From: Methanobacteriaceae archaeon
GTDB taxonomy: Archaea > Methanobacteriota > Methanobacteria > Methanobacteriales > Methanobacteriaceae
Direction of reading: 5' to 3'
NCBI GenBank assembly: GCA_900766745.1
Contig: CAAFWR010000051.1
Location: 1 to 13,219 of the forward strand
DNA length: 13,219 bases
Both the position numbers and the translations under genes were made by a program. This document shows positions 1 to 6,988 of the stretch, in pieces. Under the pieces are notes generated by a model that ran no database searches, had not been told where the DNA came from, and saw nothing but the letters and a program-made list of their open reading frames with translations. Position 1 is the first letter of the stretch; every line of letters begins with the position of its first letter.

Positions 1-22
1 AAACCTATTTTTAATATGGGAA

Positions 23-46
23 TTTTCTTTTTGAAACTTCAGTTTC
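23..46 (+). repeat. Left copy of a 24-nt perfect inverted repeat at the 5' boundary of the adhesin cassette
   Basis: These 24 bases recur exactly, in inverted orientation, at 13107-13130. The core is a hyphenated palindrome, GAAACT-TC-AGTTTC (33-46). In both copies the repeat holds an in-frame TGA (here 32-34) just before the open adhesin frame. The full hinge module inside the same frame has CGA at this point and AATTTC in place of AGTTTC, which breaks the palindrome. Upstream (2-31) the translation still weakly follows the hinge module (LFLIWEFSF against NVLIENLSF), so this is decayed coding sequence rather than a normal leader. Confidence 0.85.
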
Positions 47-2386
47 TCAAATGGGACTGGAGGAGCTGTTTTTTGGTCGGGTAGTGGCGGTACTTTGTCT
101 GATTGTGATTTTATTAATAATATTGCTAGTAGTAATGGTGGTGGTGCTATTTACTGGAATGGTACATCTGGTAAATTAAGTGATTGCCATTTTATTAGTA
201 ATTCAGTAATCTTATCTGAAGGTATTTTTAGTCTTGGTGGAGCTGTTCACTGGGTAGGACTTAATGGTACATTAACTGGTTCTATTTTTATTAATAATAC
301 TTCTCCAGTAGGTGGTGGTGCTATTCGTTGGGATGGTGATAATGGTAAGTTATCTGGATGTAATTTCACTGATAATATTGCTGAGACTAATGGTGGTGGT
401 ATTAGTTGGGTTGGTAATTGTGGTAGTGTGACTAATTGTAACTTCATCAATAACATTGCCAAAACACAAGCTGGTGGAGGTGTTGGCTGGGCTGGTGCTA
501 ATGGTACTTTAAATAGTTGTAATTTTCTTAATAATAATGCAAATAGTAGTGGTGGAGGTTTGTATTGGGGTGGTGTTAATGGTACTGTGACAGATTGTAC
601 TTTCATCAATAATAGAGCTGGCGATAGTGGTGGTGGTATTATATGGGCTAGTAAAAATGGTGTTTTGACTGATTGCAATTTAATCAATAATGTTGCTGAC
701 AACATCGGAGGTGGTGTTCGTTGGGCTGGCCAAGTTGGTAAGTTAACTGGATGTAATTTCACTAATAACAATGCAAATAAAGGTGGTGCTATTTACTGGT
801 CTAATGATGGTATTAATGGTACTTTGACTGATTGTAAATTCACTAATAACAATGCAAATAAATGTGGTGCTATTTATTGGACTGGTTCAAATAGTCAAGT
901 AAGCAATTCTAATTTCACAGGCAATGTTGCTACTAATGGTGATAATATTTATTGGGAGTGGACTGTCAAGGACTTTTTAAACAAATACAGTCAAATCAAT
1001 GATTATGATTATGTCTGGATTAAGAATGGTGTGGGAACCCCCAACAGCACCATTGTTTTAAATAGAAAAGGTATAACCATCTCCAGCCAAGGCAATGTAA
1101 TATTCGATGGTAAAGGTAAAAATCTTCACTTTGAAGTGACTGGAGACAATGTTTTAATCGAGAATTTAAGTTTCCGAAACTTCAATTTCACCACTTATGG
1201 AGGGGCAATAGAATGGAATGGTACTAATGGTGTATTAAAAAATTGTAACTTCATCAATAATTCAGTTAGTATTAGTTCAGGTGGTGCAGTCCGTTGGAAT
1301 GGTGTTAATGGTGCAATAATTGGTTCTACTTTTACTAATAATACTGCTAATTATGGTGGTGCAGTTGACTGGTCTAATGTTGATGGTAAGATAATTAATT
1401 CTACTTTCACTAGTAACACTGCTAATATTAATGGTGGTGCTATTGGTTGGAGTGGTAAATCTACCAATGGTGCAATAATTGGCTCTATTTTTATTAAAAA
1501 TACTGCTAATCAGCATGGTGGTAGTATTAACATTGTTGGTGGTTGTTGTAATGTAATTAACTCATATTTCTTCGCTAACAGTGCAGGTATTTGTGGTGGT
1601 GGTATTTACTTGTATGGAACTAATGGCACTGTAATTGGTTCTACTTTCACTAACAACAATGCTACTAATGGTGCTGGTGTTTATTGGGCTAATACTGGAT
1701 ATAATGGTATTTTATCTAGTTCTAATTTTACTAATAACTCTGCTGCTTATGGTGCTGGTGTTTATTGGAATGGAATTAATGGTATTTTATCTAATTGTTA
1801 TTTCGCAAACAACAAAGGTGATCGTGGTGCAGGTGCTCTTTACTGGTGGGGTAATTATGGTACTTTAACTGGTTGTTATTTCACTGGAAACTCTGCTAAG
1901 ACTGATGGAGGAGAAGCTTTTTTCTGGGGAGGTGCCCATGGAACTGTAACAGACTCCACTTTCACAAACAATACTGCTACAGTCAATGGTGGTGCTGTCA
2001 ACTGGGGAGGAGCTAATGGTACATTATCCAATTCAGATTTCACCAATAACTCAGCAGGCAGTAATGGTGGTGGTATAATATGGTGGGGAGCTAATGGAAC
2101 TGTAACAGACTCCACTTTCACTACCAACAATGCAAAAGGAAGTGGTGGCGCCATTTACTGGAGTCTCACAGGATTCATGATTAATTGTAATTTTCTCAAC
2201 AGCAAATGGACTAACTCCAACAGCAGATTAAATGGAATTTCTGTAGAAAAAGATTTGAACATAAAAGATGGAAAGGGTATCGTAGAAATAGTCACTCAAG
2301 GTACTCTATCAGGCATTTCAATCGTGGTTTTAAACAATGAAACATATTATTATCCCCCAAATACGAATATTAATTTACCAAACTAA
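35..2386 (+). CDS. 5'-truncated adhesin-like beta-helix repeat protein, probably a silent cassette
   Basis: The frame is open for 783 codons from directly after an in-frame TGA (32-34) to the stop at 2384-2386. The first possible start is a TTG at 95 with no ribosome site, and repeat sequence continues in frame upstream of it, so 95 is unlikely to be a true start. Residues 1-301 hold about 11 repeats of the form GGA[IV]xW...NG.L..C.F.NN. Residues 302-386 are a non-repeat hinge (TVKDFLNKYSQIND...FRNFNFT). Residues 387 to about 735 hold about 13 more repeats, followed by a tail ending NETYYYPPNTNINLPN. The GGA[ILV] and FxxN motifs match the Chlamydia Pmp repeat and predict a right-handed beta-helix surface domain, as in methanogen adhesin-like proteins. 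There is no signal peptide, membrane anchor or LPXTG-type tail. It could be a pseudogene or a donor cassette for recombination; expression from a promoter outside the window is blocked by the TGA. Confidence 0.8.
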   Translation, partial: NFSFSNGTGGAVFWSGSGGTLSDCDFINNIASSNGGGAIYWNGTSGKLSDCHFISNSVILSEGIFSLGGAVHWVGLNGTLTGSIFINNTSPVGGGAIRWDGDNGKLSGCNFTDNIAETNGGGISWVGNCGSVTNCNFINNIAKTQAGGGVGWAGANGTLNSCNFLNNNANSSGGGLYWGGVNGTVTDCTFINNRAGDSGGGIIWASKNGVLTDCNLINNVADNIGGGVRWAGQVGKLTGCNFTNNNANKGGAIYWSNDGINGTLTDCKFTNNNANKCGAIYWTGSNSQVSNSNFTGNVATNGDNIYWEWTVKDFLNKYSQINDYDYVWIKNGVGTPNSTIVLNRKGITISSQGNVIFDGKGKNLHFEVTGDNVLIENLSFRNFNFTTYGGAIEWNGTNGVLKNCNFINNSVSISSGGAVRWNGVNGAIIGSTFTNNTANYGGAVDWSNVDGKIINSTFTSNTANINGGAIGWSGKSTNGAIIGSIFIKNTANQHGGSINIVGGCCNVINSYFFANSAGICGGGIYLYGTNGTVIGSTFTNNNATNGAGVYWANTGYNGILSSSNFTNNSAAYGAGVYWNGINGILSNCYFANNKGDRGAGALYWWGNYGTLTGCYFTGNSAKTDGGEAFFWGGAHGTVTDSTFTNNTATVNGGAVNWGGANGTLSNSDFTNNSAGSNGGGIIWWGANGTVTDSTFTTNNAKGSGGAIYWSLTGFMINCNFLNSKWTNSNSRLNGISVEKDLNIKDGKGIVEIVTQGTLSGISIVVLNNETYYYPPNTNINLPN
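938..1192 (+). repeat. Hinge module between two repeat blocks (plus-strand cassette)
   Basis: An 85-codon non-repeat segment reading GDNIYWEWTVKDFL..., then GTPNSTIVLN, FDGKGKN, HFEVTGDNVLIE and FRNFNFT. A closely similar 86-codon copy lies in the minus-strand adhesin (12156-12413), including a 21-nt identical stretch at 1171-1191 and 12157-12177. Both cassettes also begin at the last few codons of this same module. The parent proteins therefore seem to be built as hinge + about 10 repeats, hinge + about 10 repeats, and the cassettes start inside a hinge. Confidence 0.8.
2327..2383 (+). repeat. Left copy of a 57-nt inverted repeat at the adhesin 3' end
   Basis: These bases match 11283-11339 on the opposite strand with two mismatches (a 32-nt identical block and a 20-nt identical block with a short mismatched stretch between them). 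The sequence encodes the shared tail VLNNETYYYPPN.NINLPN. Similarity stops at the last coding triplets: the sequence after the stop codons is unrelated. Confidence 0.85.
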
Positions 2387-2522
2387 AAATAAAATAAAAA
2401 TCTTCAGAAGATAGTAGATGATCTATAAAAAAAAACTAAAATAAAAACAAAATAATCCATCAAATATCACAAAAAACCGCAAATGAACAGAAATAAATTC
2501 TTAACAGGTGGGCCTAAATTGT

Positions 2523-2530
2523 TTATATTA
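2523..2530 (+). promoter_or_regulatory. Probable TATA box for the Nudix-restriction operon
   Basis: TTATATTA lies about 25 nt before the ATG at 2551, the usual archaeal distance from TATA centre to transcription start. No Shine-Dalgarno sequence precedes that ATG, so the transcript is probably leaderless. The rest of 2387-2550 is AT-rich with no gene or convincing terminator. Confidence 0.5.
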
Positions 2531-2550
2531 AATTAAATAAATTTTATAAT

Positions 2551-2949
2551 ATGAAAACAATCAAGGTTGTTGCAGCAATTATTGTTAAAGACAATAAAAT
2601 ACTAGCTACTCAAAGAGGATATGGTGAATTCATTAATCAGTGGGAATTCCCTGGTGGAAAAGTAGAATCTGGAGAAACTAAAGAAGAAGCTTTGATACGT
2701 GAAATCAAAGAAGAGTTAAATGTTTTAATTGAAATTGAAAAATTTGGAATTAATGTGAAATATCAATATCCTACTTTCTTTTTAGATATGGATTGTTATA
2801 TAGCTAGTATAAAAAAAGGTGAAATAGAATTGTTAGAGCATAATAATGCCAAATGGCTAGAAGTTGATGAACTTTTTTCAGTTAATTGGATTCCTGCAGA
2901 TATCCAAGTAATTGAATATTTAATAGAGGAATTAGATGAACACCAATAA
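2551..2949 (+). CDS. Nudix hydrolase of the MutT/NudG type (nucleoside triphosphate pyrophosphohydrolase)
   Basis: A 132-aa protein, the usual length for this family. The Nudix box spans residues 36-58: GGKVESGE, then REIKEELNV, fitting GX5EX7REUXEE with the catalytic Glu residues present. The usual Gly before the last hydrophobic residue is Asn57. The motif WEFPGGK (31-37) precedes the box. Like E. coli NudG, it starts M-K-x-I-x-VVAAII and has an EH...W....E segment and a C-terminal PADI..(I/L)E pattern. Such enzymes cleave NTP or dNTP to NMP and pyrophosphate, removing oxidised or modified nucleotides; NudG acts on CTP, dCTP and 5-methyl-dCTP. The last 14 nt overlap the start of the restriction gene, so the two are co-transcribed and probably translationally coupled. 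Substrate is inferred, not shown: an 8-oxo-dGTP (MutT-like) role is equally compatible with the motifs. Confidence 0.93.
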   Translation: MKTIKVVAAIIVKDNKILATQRGYGEFINQWEFPGGKVESGETKEEALIREIKEELNVLIEIEKFGINVKYQYPTFFLDMDCYIASIKKGEIELLEHNNAKWLEVDELFSVNWIPADIQVIEYLIEELDEHQ

Positions 2950-5818
2950 AAATATTATTGATGGAGCTAAAACCGCCTTTATTGATGAGAATATAGAATC
3001 ATCTGTTGATTTTAAACCTAAATTTCTTTATAATAATAATGAATATAAAGTTTTAAACTCAATTAAATCAAAATTACATGATTGTGATGAGTTTATAATT
3101 AGTGCTGCTTTTATTACCTTAGGAGGATTAACTCCTCTTTTAGAAGACTTTCTAGAACTTGAAAAAAGAGGTGTTAAAGGAAAAATTCTAACAACTGATT
3201 ATCTTAACTTTACTGAGCCTAAAGCATTAAAAAAATTACAATCTTTAGATAATATTGAAGTCAAACTTTACAGCCAATCAAAAGAGGGTTTTCATACTAA
3301 AGGATATATTTTTAAGAAGAATGATGTCTACACAGGAATTATTGGAAGCTCTAATTTAACACTTAATGCATTAACTGTAAATAAAGAATGGAATGTTGAA
3401 TTAAGTTTGTTAAATTCAGGTGAGATATTAAATAATCTTTTAAATGAATTTCAGAATTTATGGGGCAAAGCTGATGATTTAAATGATGTTTTACCTTATT
3501 ATGAAAAGATATATGAAGACAATAAAAATTTTAATAATCTAAAAAGAGTTTATGAAGATGAAATTTCAAAATCTCAAGTTTTAGAACCTAATTTAATGCA
3601 AAAAGAATTTTTAAAAAATTTAAGAGAACTTAGGAAGAAAAATGAAAATAAAGCACTCCTTATATCTGCTACAGGAACTGGTAAGACCTACGCATCTGCA
3701 TTTGCAGTAAAAGATGCTAAACCCGCTAAATTTTTATTTTTAGTGCATCGAGAACAAATATTAAAACAAGCAATTGAGACATTTAAAAAGGTATTCGATG
3801 ATGAATCTCATAAATTTGGCCTTTTAAGTGGTAATTCTAAAGATTATGATGCAGATTATCTTTTCTCAACAGTTCAAACATTTTCTAAAATATATAATGA
3901 TTATAATCCCAATGACTTTGATTTCATTGTAATAGATGAAGTACATAAAGCAGGAGCTAAAAGCTATCTTGAAATTATTAATTACTTTAAACCAAAATTT
4001 CTACTTGGAATGACTGCTTCACCTGAACGTACAGATGGTTTTGATATCTATAGCTTATTTGATCATAATATAGCTCATGAAATAAGACTTCAAGAAGCTT
4101 TAAATGAGGATTTGCTTTGTCCTTTCCATTATTTTGGAATAAGTGATATTACAATTGAGGATAAAGAAATTGAGGATTTATCCGAATTTTCGTTTCTTGA
4201 TCCAGACGATAGAATAGATTATCTTCTTGAAAAATCAGAATACTTTGGATACTCTGGAGATAGAATTAAAGCATTAGTATTCTGTAGAGATACCAATGAA
4301 GCAAAAAAACTAGCTAAAGGATTTAATGAAAGAGGCCACCCATCAATTACATTAACTGGGAAAAATTCTCAAAAAGAAAGAGAAGATGCCATATATAGAT
4401 TAACTGATGATAATGCAAAAAACAAATTAGAATACATTTTTACTGTAGATATATTCAATGAAGGAGTAGATATCCCTGAAATTAACCAAGTACTCCTAGC
4501 TAGACCTACAGAATCCCCAATAATATTTGTTCAACAATTAGGACGTGGACTTAGAAAATATAAAAACAAAGAATATGTTGTTATAATAGATTTTATTGGA
4601 AATTATAAAAATAATTTTATGATTCCTTTAGCCCTTTCAGATGATAGATCCTACGATAAAGATATAATGAGACGTTATTTAATGGAAGCTAATAGAATAA
4701 TTCCTGGAAAGTCATCAATAAACTTTGATAGTATTTCACGTGAAAGAATTTATGAATCAATTAATAACACTTCATTTTCAAAAATTAGTTTCTATAAAGA
4801 AAAATACAATAATCTTAAGTATAAATTAGGTAGAATTCCAATGCTTGTTGATTTTTTAGAAAATGGAGAACTTGATCCTATTTTAATTTTAAATCATAAC
4901 ACACTTGATAGTTATTATTCATTTGTAAAGAAAGTAGAGAAAGATTATGATAAGTATATTGATGAAATAGGAGTTAATATTTTAAAATTTATTTCTAAAA
5001 ATCTAGCAAATGGAAAAAGACCTCATGAGTTATTAATTCTTAAATATTTAATTTTAAACAAATATTTCACTATTGAATCAATTGAAGAGTTATTAAAAAA
5101 AGAATATGGCATATATAATGATAAATCATCCATTGAAAGTGCAATCAATGTTTTAAATCTAAATTTTTTCACTAACAACGAAAAAGAAAAATATGAAGAT
5201 GTTAAATTCTTTACAGAAGAGTTTAAAATAGATAATGTTTTTAATAACTATTTAAATCAAGAAACTTTTAGAAAATATATTTTAGATCTTATAGATTTTG
5301 GATTAATTAAATATAAAAATGAATTCAAAGGACAAACACATGATATTAATCTTAAGTTATATGCAAAATACTCAAGAAAAGATGTTTGTAGACTTTTAAA
5401 CTGGCCAAATGATGATTCATCAACTTTATATGGATATCGAATAAAGCATAATACATGTCCAATCTTTGTAACCTATGAGAAAGATGATGATATATCTGAA
5501 AGTACAAAATACCAAGATGAATTTGAAAATAAAGAAATTTTTAGCTGGATGAGTAGAAGTAATCTAAAATTAGATAGTAAAGAAATCAAATCACTAATAA
5601 ATTACAAAGAAGAAGATTTAAAAATCCATTTATTTATTAAAAAAAGTGATGATGAAGGTAAGGATTTCTATTATATGGGCCAAGTAATACCTAAAGAGTA
5701 CCATCAAACAACTATAAAAAATGATGAATCTAAAGAATTACCAATTGTTAATTTTAAATATAAGCTATTAGACCCTGTAAAAGATGAATTATATAATTAT
5801 TTTACTTTGAAAAATTAA
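2936..5818 (+). CDS. SauUSI-like type IV restriction enzyme: PLD nuclease + SF2 helicase + DUF3427
   Basis: A 960-aa cytoplasmic protein. Residues about 40-175 form a phospholipase-D-type nuclease domain with one HxK motif (H120, K122) followed by GSSN (137-140). Residues about 215-560 are a superfamily 2 helicase/translocase: Walker A ATGTGKT (245-251), DEVH (334-337), TAS (360-362), ALVFC (446-450), FNEGVDIP (507-514), QQLGRGLRK (533-541). The C-terminal part from about 700 contains the DUF3427 signature, with GYRIKHNTCPIFVTY (833-847) and FSWMSRSNL (869-877). Length and domain order match Staphylococcus aureus SauUSI, an ATP-dependent enzyme that cuts DNA carrying 5-methylcytosine or 5-hydroxymethylcytosine; its C-terminal domain reads the modified base. 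ATG 2936 is supported by AGAGGA five nt upstream. The gene overlaps the Nudix gene by 14 nt. Composition is very AT-rich (line 4561-4620 has 7 G+C in 60). Methyl specificity is inferred by homology; another modification-dependent target or a repair role is possible. Confidence 0.85.
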   Translation: MNTNKNIIDGAKTAFIDENIESSVDFKPKFLYNNNEYKVLNSIKSKLHDCDEFIISAAFITLGGLTPLLEDFLELEKRGVKGKILTTDYLNFTEPKALKKLQSLDNIEVKLYSQSKEGFHTKGYIFKKNDVYTGIIGSSNLTLNALTVNKEWNVELSLLNSGEILNNLLNEFQNLWGKADDLNDVLPYYEKIYEDNKNFNNLKRVYEDEISKSQVLEPNLMQKEFLKNLRELRKKNENKALLISATGTGKTYASAFAVKDAKPAKFLFLVHREQILKQAIETFKKVFDDESHKFGLLSGNSKDYDADYLFSTVQTFSKIYNDYNPNDFDFIVIDEVHKAGAKSYLEIINYFKPKFLLGMTASPERTDGFDIYSLFDHNIAHEIRLQEALNEDLLCPFHYFGISDITIEDKEIEDLSEFSFLDPDDRIDYLLEKSEYFGYSGDRIKALVFCRDTNEAKKLAKGFNERGHPSITLTGKNSQKEREDAIYRLTDDNAKNKLEYIFTVDIFNEGVDIPEINQVLLARPTESPIIFVQQLGRGLRKYKNKEYVVIIDFIGNYKNNFMIPLALSDDRSYDKDIMRRYLMEANRIIPGKSSINFDSISRERIYESINNTSFSKISFYKEKYNNLKYKLGRIPMLVDFLENGELDPILILNHNTLDSYYSFVKKVEKDYDKYIDEIGVNILKFISKNLANGKRPHELLILKYLILNKYFTIESIEELLKKEYGIYNDKSSIESAINVLNLNFFTNNEKEKYEDVKFFTEEFKIDNVFNNYLNQETFRKYILDLIDFGLIKYKNEFKGQTHDINLKLYAKYSRKDVCRLLNWPNDDSSTLYGYRIKHNTCPIFVTYEKDDDISESTKYQDEFENKEIFSWMSRSNLKLDSKEIKSLINYKEEDLKIHLFIKKSDDEGKDFYYMGQVIPKEYHQTTIKNDESKELPIVNFKYKLLDPVKDELYNYFTLKN

Positions 5819-5833
5819 TACATAAAACTACAG

Positions 5834-5869
5834 AAAAAAAAACAGTGCATTCATAAAAATTCTAGAATT
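5834..5869 (-). terminator. Oligo-U terminator of the dapL/immunity-like operon
   Basis: On the minus strand, directly after the last gene's stop, a 12-nt perfect palindrome AATTCTAGAATT (5858-5869) is followed about 15 nt later by nine T residues (5834-5842 reads A9 on the plus strand). Archaeal RNA polymerase terminates at such T runs. The convergent restriction gene ends at 5818, so this short gap serves both strands; no equivalent T run is seen for the plus strand. Confidence 0.55.
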
Positions 5870-6395
5870 ATGCATCCTCTAAAATATCTAAAAGATGAGT
5901 TAGGTATATGAATCTTAAGTGTTTAAATGTTTCATTGTCTTCTAGGAAGTAATCAAGAACAATAGAATTCATTTGCCTTAGGATAGCTAGATGGATTATA
6001 TTTTTTATGTTTTCGTCAATATAGCCTTTTATTATCAGTTCGGCGAAACCAATAGCTATTATTGACCAGTCTATTATTAATACTCTCTCATAGAAATCGT
6101 AGTCAAATAACTGTAGAATGTTATCATGTTCTAGAATAGCTTCATTATAGTCCTTTAATCTCAAATCCCAAAATTGCATTACCATGCTGATAAATTGGAT
6201 TACTGGTTTGTTTGGATTCTCTTCTACCCAGTCTGTGAAATCTTCAAATATGAGAACAGCTATTTCATTTCCAAATGGAGACAAATGATTGGTTAAACTC
6301 CAGAAAAATTCGAATTTGGCAATTCTAATGGCATTTGGATGGGGAATTACTCCATTAAACTGGATGTCTTTAGGAAAAGCGTAGGATGCTAGCAT
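5868..6395 (-). CDS. YfeS-like hypothetical protein, last gene of an immunity-like cluster
   Basis: A 175-aa soluble protein with no signal peptide. The N-terminal half reads HPNA....K.EFFWSL....SPFGN......F.DW...NP..PV..F...V...W. This resembles the pattern I recall for E. coli YfeS and related WGR-associated proteins of unknown function, where EFFWSP..E..PFG.D.G......W...NP is typical. The Asp residues after PFGN in that family are replaced here (PFGNEIA). The C-terminal half is helical and acidic. The ATG (6393-6395) is preceded by GAGG about 10 nt upstream, inside the end of the previous gene, and the gap between the genes is 5 nt, so it is the fourth small gene of the operon. No enzymatic motif is visible; an immunity or anti-toxin role is suggested only by its neighbours. 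Confidence 0.6.
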   Translation of the reverse strand: MLASYAFPKDIQFNGVIPHPNAIRIAKFEFFWSLTNHLSPFGNEIAVLIFEDFTDWVEENPNKPVIQFISMVMQFWDLRLKDYNEAILEHDNILQLFDYDFYERVLIIDWSIIAIGFAELIIKGYIDENIKNIIHLAILRQMNSIVLDYFLEDNETFKHLRFIYLTHLLDILEDA

Positions 6396-6400
6396 AGATA

Positions 6401-6988
6401 TTATTCCTCTTTAAGGTATTTTTCACAGATCGGGTCTTTTTTTAGGATATTCCTTTTGGATTTATATTCTAGAAGATATCTCATCCATTGGTTTGAAAGC
6501 TCTTTTAGGATGGCATCGTCTAGTTTTTCGGACTGGGTGAAGAATTTAAGCTGATTTGCCCCTACGGCTATTGCCATGTTATCAAATTCAAGTATTAAAA
6601 AGAAGTCTGTTATGATGTTGTTTACATTGAAATCTCTAATCAAGGTTATTGATTTATTTTTGTTGTATTTGCCGATTATATGTCGTAAGTATTTGAAATC
6701 CAGAAACCTGATCTGGTTTACTTTAAAGTTAAGTGGTGTTTCTATTTTCTGATTCCTGTGGTTGAAGTCTGACAGGAATTCCAAATCCCATATGTCATTG
6801 TAGAAAAATGCTATAAAGGAATTGTCTCCAAAGCGTATGGAGAGTGTAATTTCCTCCTCTGTTTTAGGGTTTCCAAGCTCTACATTAATAAAGTCCAGGT
6901 AGATTGTGTCTTGAGCTATTTCTAAAAAAGACAATACTCCTGAGTTTATTGTAACATCTTCTATTAGTCTAAGGGAGTTTGTGTTCAC
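6401..6988 (-). CDS. Hypothetical protein in immunity-like cluster (not recognised)
   Basis: A 195-aa protein I cannot assign. Alternating hydrophobic stretches (DTIYLDFINVEL, ITLSIRFGDNSFIAFFYND, DFFLILEFDNMAIAVG) predict a mostly beta protein with a basic helical C-terminus; there is no signal peptide or membrane segment. It starts with GTG at 6988, which overlaps the upstream TGA as GTGA (four nt). GGTG at 6995-6998, six nt upstream, matches the archaeal anti-Shine-Dalgarno sequence and supports this start. The overlap implies translational coupling with the DUF6891-like gene. Size, acidic partners and packing fit an immunity-type protein, but that is inference from context only. Confidence 0.75.
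   Translation of the reverse strand: MNTNSLRLIEDVTINSGVLSFLEIAQDTIYLDFINVELGNPKTEEEITLSIRFGDNSFIAFFYNDIWDLEFLSDFNHRNQKIETPLNFKVNQIRFLDFKYLRHIIGKYNKNKSITLIRDFNVNNIITDFFLILEFDNMAIAVGANQLKFFTQSEKLDDAILKELSNQWMRYLLEYKSKRNILKKDPICEKYLKEE

Noticed and set aside
32..34. In-frame TGA as selenocysteine or a recoded codon
   Set aside because: The equivalent position is Arg (CGA) in the intact hinge copies, no Sec insertion element is visible, and the upstream frame of the right copy contains a further TGA.
95..97. TTG at 95 as the start of the first adhesin frame
   Set aside because: No ribosome site precedes it, and repeat-type sequence (GGAVFWSGSGG) continues in frame upstream to the TGA at 32-34.
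247..771. Antisense open frame of Pro/Leu-rich repeats opposite the adhesin
   Set aside because: It is the mirror of the Gly-Gly-Ala-Ile-Trp repeat codons and has no start signals; similar shadows occur opposite 1277-1516 and 1876-2154.
60..2160. Short regularly spaced GGTGGTGCT-type repeats as a CRISPR array
   Set aside because: The periodicity follows protein repeat units in frame, units are degenerate and the would-be spacers are themselves repeated; no cas genes are present.
2402..2416. ATCTTC-A-GAAGAT inverted repeat as a terminator of the first adhesin
   Set aside because: The loop would be a single base and no T run follows on the plus strand.
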